Source: Methanosarcinales archaeon (GTDB taxonomy: Archaea > Halobacteriota > Methanosarcinia > Methanosarcinales > Methanosarcinaceae). Taken from it: 10,164 bases of DNA. Shown piece by piece: positions 1 to 6,891 of this stretch. A program made the translations under genes and the position numbers. Position 1 is the stretch's first letter. Each line of letters opens with the position of its first letter. The stretch spans positions 1 through 10,164 of the forward strand of contig JAAXQB010000360.1 in NCBI GenBank assembly GCA_012329085.1, given 5' to 3'. The notes beneath the pieces are model-generated. The model ran no database searches. It had not been told where the DNA came from and saw nothing but the letters and a program-made list of their open reading frames with translations.

Positions 1-558
1 CTTCGGCAGCCCCCAATATCTTGGAGTTTTATCTGTATATTTACGATACGCATCTCCATATTTTTTAATGAGAAATCGTTCTTCGCTAAGTACGATCCAA
101 TGAAAAGCAAATGCACTTATTAATGTAATAAATATAGTTAAAATTCCCATGATTTGATTTACTTGCCATGTCATAAAAATAAAACCAATGAAAAATAAAA
201 ACATTGTGACATACATGGGATTGCGAGAATATTTATAAATGCCTATCATGTTCATTCCTTTTTTAGATTTGATAAATGCTATAATCGCCAATACATAAAT
301 GATTCCTGCAATAATAAGTAGCATTAAACCAATATAAAATAAATTGCCCAATCTAATTGGTGTAAAAATGGCAACTATTAACAATGTCAAAAATGGAAAA
401 CTATAAACAATTAAAATTTTTGGATGTTTAAATTCATCAGGCCATGCATTTTCTCTTCGAATCTTACTACTTAGCACCCACAAAGATCCTGTAAAAATTC
501 TAAGAATTACAAAAATTATCCACAGATTATAAAAGTTCATTCCAATACACATACTCAT
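1..558 (-). CDS. ICMT/PEMT-family membrane methyltransferase, 3'-truncated by the window edge
   Basis: The minus strand is open from 558 to base 1 (186 codons, no stop); the C-terminus lies outside the window. The product is an integral membrane protein with about five hydrophobic segments (near residues 11-30, 47-66, 73-97, 115-131, 136-157). Two motifs point to the isoprenylcysteine carboxyl methyltransferase / phospholipid methyltransferase superfamily: GIYKYSRNPMY (residues 107-116), which matches the G-x-Y-x-x-x-R-[HN]-P-x-Y SAM-binding signature, and SEERFLIKKYGDAYRKY (about 158-174), followed by TPRYWG, which matches the C-terminal EE...YG..Y..Y...PR block. Such proteins use S-adenosylmethionine to methylate lipids or protein C-termini at the membrane; the substrate cannot be read from the sequence. 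The start is uncertain: ATG at 558, 552 or 540, or GTG at 567, all in frame. No clear Shine-Dalgarno is seen. The gene is downstream of mtrH on the same strand but 430 nt away, so probably a separate unit. Confidence 0.8.
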   Translation of the reverse strand, partial: MSMCIGMNFYNLWIIFVILRIFTGSLWVLSSKIRRENAWPDEFKHPKILIVYSFPFLTLLIVAIFTPIRLGNLFYIGLMLLIIAGIIYVLAIIAFIKSKKGMNMIGIYKYSRNPMYVTMFLFFIGFIFMTWQVNQIMGILTIFITLISAFAFHWIVLSEERFLIKKYGDAYRKYTDKTPRYWGLPK

Positions 559-988
559 TAATTTCACATACCTATTATAGTTATAAATTCAATTTTAACA
601 AAAACAATTTCACATAATATTTTAAAAAAAATTTTGACATGCATTTGAATGTAATCTTTTGAATTAACTTGATAACAACAATTTCATTCAAATTAGCATG
701 ATTTGTTTAAGACATATATTTAGTTTTTGCCACACACTTACGATTTTTTTACTGTTTAAAAAAAAACATTTATTTATTTTTTATTATTGGCTTAATTCTT
801 TAATAAAATCATCCCAGCAATTTAAATCAAGATTTAAACAATATGCTTTATTCATATGTATTAATCGTTCTTTAATGTATTGTTATGAATAAATTAATAT
901 TAATTCGATAAGTCCTATCAAATTAATTTACATTATTTATTTAAAAACCCATTTATTTTTCACTTTTACTATTATTGCACCTATAGAT
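559..988. other. AT-rich gap between mtrH and the membrane methyltransferase
   Basis: I see no convincing gene in these 430 bases. The mtrH side contains a minus-strand U-rich run (complement of about 939-955, reading GGGTTTTTAAAT) that could terminate mtrH transcription. The promoter of the leftward gene should lie near 570-620 but no TATA box stands out. A minus-strand open stretch (784-882) contains a 23-residue reading from ATG 855 that looks more protein-like than its surroundings; it ends in two stop codons (784-786, 781-783). It may be a gene remnant. The plus-strand open frame at 698-892 is low-complexity Phe/Leu/Ile/Lys-rich sequence of the kind expected by chance here. Confidence 0.5.
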
Positions 989-1921
989 TCACACCAAAAC
1001 ATTAATAGGATGTTGATTTGCAGTCTCAGTTTCAAGATCTGATGTCGCCTCTGATAGCATAATATCAGTCATTGCCGCCATTGGAAATGCATATTGTGCA
1101 TTATCTATTGGACCATATAATACAAAATCCCCTCCTGCCATTTGTTGAATATTAATCGATCCAATATCGCACATTTTATAAATATACGGATCTTCCTTTT
1201 TCTTTTCTTTAAGCCAATTCCATGCAGATGGTGCATTATGAATACCAGAACCTATTGGATGCCCCCATTTTGCTTTTGCAGTCAAAGACATTCTAAGTGC
1301 AACTCCTGCCCCATCCCCCAATGGCGTAATACTTGGATCTATTAAAATATTTTTAATCCCACATGTCTTTGCAATATCCAACAATCCCACATCTAATAAT
1401 TTTCCGCCATTTTCGAGCAAATCCATCCTCCCTTGCAATGTTGAATCCATTGCATTAAATCCAAGAACTATTGATGTATCAATATTTGATTGTTTTAATT
1501 CTTTCTTTTCATCTTCCGAAATACTCATATTAATTGAATTATATATGATTTTATCTGCAAGCCCAACTTCTGTTGCATATCTAATTGCATGCATTCTTAC
1601 TTTTTGCTCAGTTGAATCGATAATAATGGGTGCATCTGTGATATTAACAATAAAATTTATGTAGTTTATTATGCTTTCTGCCGTGGTTCCAAAGATGTGC
1701 ACAATCGAAGGATTTAGCGTTTCATCAGAATTTGAATCTTGGATATTTACAAGTAATTCTGCTTTTTTTTTGTCAAATATTCCTTTCAAATGATTTTCTA
1801 CAATCGAATGTCCACTATAAAATATTGTGCCTGCGAGAACTGTTGGTAATGCCCCCGGTTGCCCACCAATTTTCACTTTTGCAATTTTTACTATTTGTTG
1901 TTCTTTTTTAAATCTATACAT
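989..1921 (-). CDS. mtrH: MtrH, methyl-H4MPT:coenzyme M methyltransferase subunit H
   Basis: 310 residues, the usual length for MtrH. In the membrane-bound Mtr complex, MtrH moves the methyl group from methyl-tetrahydromethanopterin (or methyl-tetrahydrosarcinapterin) to the corrinoid on MtrA; the complex then methylates coenzyme M and pumps sodium. It is a soluble TIM-barrel subunit. Recognisable family blocks are KIGGQPGALPTVLAGTIFY (residues 17-35), GHSIV (37-41), the GIFDK segment (47-51), TDAPIIIDS (95-103), GLADKIIYNSIN (120-131), SIVLGFNAMD (150-159), PLGDGAGVALR (200-210), KWGHPIGSGIHNAPSAWNW (218-236) and GGDFVLYGPIDNAQYAFP (263-280), ending in HPINVLV. No frameshift or missing block is visible. 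mtrH is normally last in mtrEDCBAFGH; here no mtr gene flanks it (upstream an hsdR remnant, downstream a membrane methyltransferase). It could be a relocated sole copy or a second copy paired with another corrinoid protein; the strong resemblance to canonical MtrH favours the first. Confidence 0.93.
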   Translation of the reverse strand: MYRFKKEQQIVKIAKVKIGGQPGALPTVLAGTIFYSGHSIVENHLKGIFDKKKAELLVNIQDSNSDETLNPSIVHIFGTTAESIINYINFIVNITDAPIIIDSTEQKVRMHAIRYATEVGLADKIIYNSINMSISEDEKKELKQSNIDTSIVLGFNAMDSTLQGRMDLLENGGKLLDVGLLDIAKTCGIKNILIDPSITPLGDGAGVALRMSLTAKAKWGHPIGSGIHNAPSAWNWLKEKKKEDPYIYKMCDIGSINIQQMAGGDFVLYGPIDNAQYAFPMAAMTDIMLSEATSDLETETANQHPINVLV

Positions 1922-1935
1922 TTGTTAATTCTACT

Positions 1936-1964
1936 TATTTATATTGTTTTTACATTTTTAAATC
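1936..1964 (-). promoter_or_regulatory. candidate TATA region of mtrH
   Basis: Reading the minus strand toward mtrH there are two TATA-like strings: TTTAAAAAT (1962-1954) and ATATAAAT (about 1945-1938). The first lies about 37 nt before the ATG at 1921, so it would give a leader of roughly 10 nt; the second is probably too close. No Shine-Dalgarno is seen before the start. In sequence this AT-rich, TATA-like strings are common by chance. Confidence 0.3.
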
Positions 1965-2039
1965 AATCGCATTTTAACATAAAGATTGATAACTATACAT
2001 TCATTATTAAAATCACACCAAGCAACCCAATCATACATT

Positions 2040-2471
2040 TTATTGTTTTAATTCTTTTGCAATAAATTCAACTTGTTTTAATATTGTTTCTGTTGCAAGT
2101 TTCCACATATAAAGAAGAAAACCCAAATTGTTTTAAGGTTCGTTTTACAATTACTTTTAATTTTGCTTTTACACTTTCCTTTATTGGCCAATCAATTGAT
2201 GTATTTTGACGCACTTTCACATATAATACAACTGCTAATTTTCGCAATTTATCTTTTTGTATTAATTCTTTTGCACCATCATTATTTACAATTGCTGTGT
2301 AAAAAGCATATTCATACTTTATCAAACCCATTTCTTTTGGTTTTTTATCCATTTATTGAACAGTTTTACTAAGTACAATCAATTCTTCAATAACTTATAT
2401 TGCTGCTAATATCTTATATGATATCGTTCAATTGAGTTTTTAAGCATTTCCATTAAAGCTTTACTTTGCCA
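2040..2471 (-). pseudogene. remnant of type I restriction enzyme HsdR, C-terminal end
   Basis: Three minus-strand frames join into the C-terminal region of an HsdR subunit. Frame A (2471-2409) reads WQSKALMEMLKNSIERYHIRY in part and stops at TAG 2406-2408. Frame B carries VIEELIVLSK (from 2394), a TAA at 2353-2355, and then the longest open piece, 2352-2068 (94 codons). That piece holds EYAFYTAI, KVRQNTSIDW and ESVKAKLKVIVKRTLKQFGF, typical of the HsdR C-terminal helical domain. A second TAA lies at 2395-2397. Frame C (about 2111-2040) gives TETILKQVEFIAKELKQ and a stop, a typical HsdR end. The decay thus includes two frameshifts and two in-frame stops. The motor and nuclease domains (hundreds of residues upstream) are absent: the sequence before 2471 is repeat DNA and then tatD. 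No hsdM or hsdS is in the window. The 94-codon piece could be annotated as a hypothetical protein, but I see no sign that it is a working gene. Confidence 0.85.
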
Positions 2472-2487
2472 CTAAGTTTTTTTTATA

Positions 2488-2539
2488 GCCCATTAAAAAT
2501 GATATGTGCGTTTGCGAATTTAGAATGGTATGTGCACTA
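2488..2539 (+). repeat. decayed two-unit hairpin array (GAA-loop family)
   Basis: Two adjacent 26-nt units resemble the 25-nt hairpin units at 4914. Unit 1 (2488-2513) has a left arm starting GCCCATT, loop AAA, right arm ending ATGTGC, then GTTT. Unit 2 (2514-2539) has left arm GCGAATTTA, loop GAA, right arm TGGTATGTGC, then ACTA. The arms no longer pair well (in unit 1 GCCCAT against ATGTGC pairs at five of six positions). Loop order (AAA then GAA) and the GTTT tail match the intact array. It sits exactly where the hsdR remnant stops being recognisable. Confidence 0.6.
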
Positions 2540-2591
2540 GTATATAACTTGTAAATTTATATACTGAAAGAATTTTACAAGTTATATACTA
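2538..2591. repeat. 18-bp perfect inverted repeat downstream of tatD
   Basis: TAGTATATAACTTGTAAA (2538-2555) and its exact reverse complement (2574-2591) flank an 18-nt spacer. The outer 12 bp (AGTATATAACTT / AAGTTATATACT) recur, with one mismatch, as the compact hairpin at 9834-9860. The right arm lies 16 nt past the tatD stop codon, so in the hflX-tatD transcript it would form a long A/U-rich hairpin preceded by a U-rich stretch (complement of 2592-2600). It may act as a 3' end or mRNA-stabilising structure. A 10-bp inverted repeat (2568-2577 with 2595-2604) overlaps its right arm and would compete with it. Confidence 0.75.
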
Positions 2592-2607
2592 AAATAAAAT
2601 TCTTATT

Positions 2608-3378
2608 TTACAATTTAAATGCCCTTAATGTATTTTTATAAATTTGATTGGATAATTCAATCTCATTTATATTTTTTACTTCCGATATTTTTTTAAGTGC
2701 AACTTCAACATTCCATGGAAAATTAATTTCTTCAAAAGGTGAAAGATATGGGGAATCTGTTTCAAGTAAAATATTTTCTATAGGACATGCTTTTGCAAGT
2801 TTTTTAAGTGATTTAGATTTTGCAATCATTGTTGAAAATGATATATAATATCCAAGATCAATACATCGATTCATAATGTCTTTTTTCCCAGTAAAACAAT
2901 GCATCACAACAGATTTTGCATCATGGGATTCTAAAAGGTCAGTAGCATCTGATTCAGCTTTTCTTGAATGTATTACAATAGGAAGTTTAAGAATTTTGGA
3001 TAATTCAATTAATTTTTCAAATCGTTGTTTTTGAACATTAAGAATATTTTCATCTGTATCCCAATGATAATCAAGTCCTGTTTCCCCAATTCCTATAATA
3101 TTATTTACATTTTCTTTTATATATTGAAATTCAGATTCAAACTCTACATCAGATATGCTTTTACAATATACAGGATGAACTCCAGCTGTTGCATATGCGA
3201 AATTTGGATATTTTTTAGATATTTCTATTGCTTGCCTATTCCATATTGCATTAGCACCAGATACAATTAAAAAATCCATTTTATCTTTCGCCCTACATAT
3301 GATCTCATCAATCTCTATTTCAGATTTATATTTCTCGTGTTGTATGTGGCAATGTGTATCTACTAATCGTATTGTCAT
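2608..3378 (-). CDS. tatD: TatD-family metal-dependent hydrolase (DNase)
   Basis: 256 residues, full length for the family (about 250-265). TatD proteins are TIM-barrel amidohydrolase-like enzymes with two bound metals; characterised members are 3'-5' exonucleases or AP endonucleases in DNA repair and DNA degradation. All metal-ligand motifs are present: DTHCH (His9, His11), GVHP (66-69), GIGETGLDYH (Glu99), IVIHSRKA (His137), VVMHCFTG (His160) and LLETDSPYLSP (Asp208). The C-terminal NQIYKNTLRAF matches the usual N-x-x-x-x-F end. Start at ATG 3378 places the catalytic DTHCH at residues 7-11, as expected. No Shine-Dalgarno is visible. It begins 27 nt after the hflX stop on the same strand, so the two are probably one transcript, with the inverted repeat at 2538-2591 at its 3' end. 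The natural substrate is not known from sequence. Confidence 0.92.
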   Translation of the reverse strand: MTIRLVDTHCHIQHEKYKSEIEIDEIICRAKDKMDFLIVSGANAIWNRQAIEISKKYPNFAYATAGVHPVYCKSISDVEFESEFQYIKENVNNIIGIGETGLDYHWDTDENILNVQKQRFEKLIELSKILKLPIVIHSRKAESDATDLLESHDAKSVVMHCFTGKKDIMNRCIDLGYYISFSTMIAKSKSLKKLAKACPIENILLETDSPYLSPFEEINFPWNVEVALKKISEVKNINEIELSNQIYKNTLRAFKL

Positions 3379-3405
3379 GATTTTAAGTTATTGATGTGAA
3401 TCTAT

Positions 3406-4593
3406 TTATTTATTCTTACTTTTGTGTAATGCAATGGCTTTACATAATATTTCTTCTCTTGCTTCTATATCTACTATGATTTTATTTGTATAATCTATAT
3501 TATGCACAATTCCTTTTTCGCAAAGCCATGAAACTATAGTAATTCCGTGTGCTGACATCGGGAGTGATATTTTTTTTCTATTCCATTTTGGAAGATGTTT
3601 ATGAATTTCTTCTAATAAATTATCAAGTCCAATTTTTTTCTTTGAAGAAATGAAAATAGGATTTGAAATAAGATGTCCCATATTATCTAAAAGATATTTT
3701 ATTTTATTTTCTGAAATTAAGTCGTATTTATTCAATACCGTGATTATTGTGACAGAACCTATTTTTTTCCAAAGAGTGTTATGGCAAATTGCAAGCTTAT
3801 TTCGTATTAATGTAGTTGGCTCGCTTGCATCAATAATTAATAGGATAATATCAGAATAAAAGATTTCATCAAGTGTTGATTTAAATGCATCTACCATACA
3901 GTGCGGTAAATCTTCTATAAATCCCACTGTATCAGTCAATAATGTGCTACGACCTTTAACATCAAATGCGCGAGTAGTTGGAGCAAGCGTTGTAAAAAGA
4001 TTATTTTCTGTTTGGACAGATTCATGCACAAGTGCATTAAAAAGCGTACTTTTTCCAGCATTTGTATATCCTGCAAGAGATACAAGAGAAAAGCCTTTTT
4101 CATGTCTTTTATTGCGAAGCATTTTATTATCTTTTTGAACTCGCATAAGATCTTGTTTAATTTTGCGAATTCGTGATTTTATATCTCTTTCATATGACTT
4201 TTCATATCCTCCAAGTCCCATAAATCCTGGTTTTTCTCGTTTTTTTAAAAGGGAAGTAATCATTTTTACTTTTGGAAGATCATAATTAAGTTTTGCAAGT
4301 TCAACTTGCATCTTTGAACGATTTGTAGTTGCACGAATTGCAAAAATTTCTAAAATTAACTGAAATTTATCAATTACTTCACACTTACATTTTTCTGAGA
4401 TGTTATAAATTTGTGTAGTGCTTAGTGTATTGTAAAATATAATTTTTTTTACGCCTGTGCTTTGCACTATTTCTGCAATATCTTCAACTTTTCCACTTCC
4501 AATTTGATATTTTCGATTAAGTTTTGTCTTTTGGGTTATTTCTTCAATTATTGCATATCCTGCGGATTTTGCAAGCTCTCGTAATTCTTCCAT
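3406..4593 (-). CDS. hflX: HflX-family ribosome-associated GTPase; N-terminus probably starts further upstream
   Basis: 395 codons from ATG 4593. HflX binds the 50S subunit and, in bacteria, splits stalled or hibernating ribosomes. The N-terminal HflX domain includes YQIGSGKVEDI (29-39) and the FAIRATTNRSKMQVELAKL segment (84-102), followed by the glycine-rich loop GFMGLGGYE (123-131) and a coiled-coil helix to about 165. The GTPase domain shows G1 GYTNAGKST (175-183), G2 around TTLAPTT (201-207), G3 DTVG (221-224), G4 NKYD (288-291) and G5 SSK (316-318). The ATG at 4593 starts just before the first helix (MEELRELAKSAGY) and leaves out the first beta-strand. That strand is visible in the same frame upstream (KPTILINRQEL, about 4656-4624). 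The frame stays open to about 4749 but has no ATG, GTG or TTG. An ATG at 4718, followed by eight A, is one base out of frame. Either 4593 is used, or a rare start, or the A run hides an indel or frameshift. Confidence 0.92.
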   Translation of the reverse strand: MEELRELAKSAGYAIIEEITQKTKLNRKYQIGSGKVEDIAEIVQSTGVKKIIFYNTLSTTQIYNISEKCKCEVIDKFQLILEIFAIRATTNRSKMQVELAKLNYDLPKVKMITSLLKKREKPGFMGLGGYEKSYERDIKSRIRKIKQDLMRVQKDNKMLRNKRHEKGFSLVSLAGYTNAGKSTLFNALVHESVQTENNLFTTLAPTTRAFDVKGRSTLLTDTVGFIEDLPHCMVDAFKSTLDEIFYSDIILLIIDASEPTTLIRNKLAICHNTLWKKIGSVTIITVLNKYDLISENKIKYLLDNMGHLISNPIFISSKKKIGLDNLLEEIHKHLPKWNRKKISLPMSAHGITIVSWLCEKGIVHNIDYTNKIIVDIEAREEILCKAIALHKSKNK

Positions 4594-4718
4594 ATTATTT
4601 TTATTTTTTAATTCGGAAGATTTTAACTCTTGCCTATTAATTAGTATTGTTGGCTTTAATTCAATAATATAATCCCTCGTATTTATACATTCAATTTCCT
4701 TTTTATATTTTTTTTCAT

Positions 4719-4732
4719 TATATATAAAGTAT
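4719..4732 (-). promoter_or_regulatory. candidate TATA box for hflX-tatD
   Basis: The minus strand reads TTTATACTTTATATATA just before position 4718. A start site about 25 nt further on would lie near 4700. Translation would then begin downstream of the out-of-frame ATG at 4718-4716, which argues against that ATG being used. The sequence is extremely AT-rich, so this is weak. Confidence 0.3.
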
Positions 4733-5350
4733 AAACTTCCACTCGTCTATGATGCAGATAAACGCTAAAAACTATTTCCTCGAATTATAATAAGCATTAT
4801 CCGTATATTTAATATTTTAGATTTCTGCGTTTATTTTCGTCCGATTATAAAATTTATTTTTTTTTGTTGTCATATATTTTGTAAAATTATTCACTCAAAG
4901 AAATTTTTTAATAGCCCATTTGAAACAAATGGGCGTTTGCTTATTTGGAACAAATGGGCGTTTACTCGTTCGGAACGAACGAGCGTTATTTGATTTCTCA
5001 AAAAAATAATTAATTTTTTTAGTTATCTTTGAAAGTTAAGTAAAAAAATTAAATTCAATAATTAGCATAAAAAAAATTAGATTCAAAGATATATAAATGC
5101 TTATATAAAATACAAATAATAATTATAAATTTGTACAAATGTAAATAATAAAAACAATTGATATTGATTAAATAACACCTGCAAAAATTACTTTTGAATG
5201 CATACCATAAAATCAACAAATTTAAATTCCGCTAATTTTTTAAAAGCAAATCATAATGAATAGCTTATAATTTTTACAATTGCATATCATAGTGAAACAA
5301 ATGCAGATTAAAACAAAAAGTTATAAATATATAATAAATACGATTCAATT
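4733..5350. other. gene-free, AT-rich region between serS and hflX
   Basis: No gene is supported here. The region holds the three-unit hairpin array (4914-4988, listed separately). It also has a 10-bp inverted repeat, TATCTTTGAA at 5024-5033 with TTCAAAGATA at 5082-5091 (48-nt spacer), and an ATAAACGC/GCGTTTAT pair around 4755-4834. On the minus strand, past the serS stop, a U-rich run (complement of about 5310-5322, reading AACTTTTTGTTTT) could be an archaeal U-tract terminator. I saw no tRNA-like T-arm motif and no box C/D pair. Confidence 0.5.
4914..4988 (+). repeat. three-unit hairpin array, exact 25-nt period
   Basis: Three consecutive 25-nt units start at 4914, 4939 and 4964. Each is a 9-nt left arm, a 3-nt loop, a 9-nt right arm and a 4-nt tail. 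Unit 1: GCCCATTTG, loop AAA, CAAATGGGC, GTTT; perfect 9-bp stem. Unit 2: GCTTATTTG, loop GAA, CAAATGGGC, GTTT; seven Watson-Crick and two T.G wobble pairs. Unit 3: ACTCGTTCG, loop GAA, CGAACGAGC, GTTA; eight pairs plus a terminal A/C mismatch. The sequence before unit 1 is ATA. It lies between convergent-free minus-strand genes, about 360 nt past the end of serS and 320 nt before hflX. It is not a CRISPR array: there are no unique spacers. Confidence 0.9.
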
Positions 5351-6859
5351 CTACAAAAATCCAATCCCATCTGGCAATTTCCCAACTCTCTTCCTAAATT
5401 CTGCAGGCCAATCATCAACATCAAAACCTTTCTGTGCAAAAAATGCAGCTGCCCATCGTTCAAGTCCAACCCCAGAACATCCCGACCAAAGCTCTTTATT
5501 AGATTGCGATTTTACATTAAATCCGTTTGTATATTTAGCACCATTTACACTAATATTCTGAAATTCAAGCCATTCACTATCCTCGCCCCTATATGGAAGC
5601 ACGGCCTCATAATCTGTTGTTCCAATATCTTGACTTTCAGAAAGACCTATAAGCCCTTCTTGTGCCATAAACCAAGGCGTAACCCAGGCTTTTCTCCATT
5701 CAAGATCAAGAATCTCATTAAAAATATATGCATATCGCTCATGTAACTTCTTTGCCTGCTCCACAACTTGCTCTGGCGAGCCAGTCCACACAATCTCAAT
5801 TCTATGGAATTCATCCACCCTCTCAATTCCATGAATGCCACCACTTTCATACCTATGCGAAGTACCAGATCTATCAAACACTTTTATTGGAAAATCCTTT
5901 TCTGCAATTGTTTTTCCTTGTAAAAATGGCCAAAATGGCGGACATTGTGCATAACACAGTCCTCCAATCGGATCTCCAATTTTTTCCTTAATGAGTGCAG
6001 TTGGAACTTTTTGCGTGACTTTATAATAATCAATTACTTCCTCCCAAAATGCAGGGTCTCTTGTTTTTGGTGGGCAAACATAATATATTTCAGGATATAC
6101 GCCTTTTGCATGTCCTGATTTTTGCCACACATCCCAAGTCACAAGTTTTGGAAAAATCATTTCCCTATATTCAAGTGGTTCAAGAAGTTCTTTTACTACA
6201 ATTTTCTCAAAAGTTCTAAATATCTTTGTAATTTCAGGTCCATAAATCCATTGACCTCTACTTGTGCCACTCTTTATCCAACCAATGTCTATCATTTCAA
6301 GTGTTGGATCTTTTGAAAATGTATGCTCTTTTTTCTCACTTTCCCAAATTAAATTCCAATGCTCAGTTTTTCCACCATAATCTTTTACTGCAATTTTGTC
6401 TTCTATTAGATTTAATATCCGATCAGGAACTCGATTTTCAATTTCAGATTCGCCAATTTCAAGTGAAACTATGATTTTTTCATCTTTATATTCTATTGTT
6501 TTTACAAAAGGAATCTTCAATTCTTTAATCGATTCTTTTGATGGAATTTCAATTGTAAATGATTCAATTTCTATTCTGCGAATGCCCATGCGAAACTCTT
6601 TTCCAAGTTTTAATGCGAGTGGTTTTCTAAGTCGCAGCATTGCATCACCCACTCTTACAAATCTTCCAGATTCAATTGATAGCTTTATCTCTTTTTCACC
6701 TATACTCCAATCTGTAACCTTTGCACCCTCACCCTTAGGTGCACCTTTTAAGAGTATTGTTTTATTTGCTTCATTTAAAAAGTCATCAATTAGAGTTGAA
6801 GCTTCTGATGGATCTGCACTTATCTTAAATGCGCCTTTTAAATTAAATTTTAGTCCCAT
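5351..6859 (-). CDS. serS: seryl-tRNA synthetase, methanogenic type (SerRS2)
   Basis: 502 residues. It charges tRNA-Ser with serine in the cytoplasm. This is the rare class of SerRS restricted to certain methanogens, unrelated in its N-terminal tRNA-binding domain to ordinary SerRS and using an active-site zinc. The N-terminal mixed alpha/beta domain covers about residues 1-165; the class II catalytic core follows. The presumed zinc ligands are Cys306 (in [11 protein letters not shown]), Glu355 (in EFHRIEIVW) and Cys461 (in [13 protein letters not shown]), the same numbering as I recall for the structurally studied Methanosarcina barkeri enzyme. Motif 2 is around [14 protein letters not shown] (328-341) and [13 protein letters not shown]; motif 3 is GVGLERW (463-469). 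The start ATG 6859 gives the family's [16 protein letters not shown] opening. It starts 32 nt after pcc1 on the same strand, without a visible Shine-Dalgarno, so it is probably the last gene of recJ-pcc1-serS. Confidence 0.97.
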   Translation of the reverse strand: MGLKFNLKGAFKISADPSEASTLIDDFLNEANKTILLKGAPKGEGAKVTDWSIGEKEIKLSIESGRFVRVGDAMLRLRKPLALKLGKEFRMGIRRIEIESFTIEIPSKESIKELKIPFVKTIEYKDEKIIVSLEIGESEIENRVPDRILNLIEDKIAVKDYGGKTEHWNLIWESEKKEHTFSKDPTLEMIDIGWIKSGTSRGQWIYGPEITKIFRTFEKIVVKELLEPLEYREMIFPKLVTWDVWQKSGHAKGVYPEIYYVCPPKTRDPAFWEEVIDYYKVTQKVPTALIKEKIGDPIGGLCYAQCPPFWPFLQGKTIAEKDFPIKVFDRSGTSHRYESGGIHGIERVDEFHRIEIVWTGSPEQVVEQAKKLHERYAYIFNEILDLEWRKAWVTPWFMAQEGLIGLSESQDIGTTDYEAVLPYRGEDSEWLEFQNISVNGAKYTNGFNVKSQSNKELWSGCSGVGLERWAAAFFAQKGFDVDDWPAEFRKRVGKLPDGIGFL

Positions 6860-6891
6860 GTTATAAGATCTATAATGTTTTAACTACTATT

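Noticed and set aside
698..892. 64-codon plus-strand open frame
   Set aside because: Low-complexity Phe/Lys/Leu/Ile translation, no ribosome site or promoter, no recognisable motif.
2068..2352. Intact small hypothetical protein of 94 residues
   Set aside because: HsdR-like sequence continues on both sides in other frames and across stop codons, so it is a pseudogene fragment.
4914..4988. CRISPR array
   Set aside because: Units are contiguous 25-nt hairpins with changing arms; there are no constant repeats separated by unique spacers and no cas gene.
4733..5350. tRNA or box C/D small RNA in the long gap
   Set aside because: No GTTCRANNC-type T-arm, no cloverleaf; the TATGATG near 4747 has no properly placed D box.
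5647..5877. 76-codon minus-strand open frame
   Set aside because: Overlaps serS in another frame of the same strand; no independent signal.
6396..6866. 156-codon open frame on the plus strand
   Set aside because: It lies entirely opposite serS, whose conserved residues leave no doubt about the coding strand; Ser/Phe/Ile-rich antisense composition.
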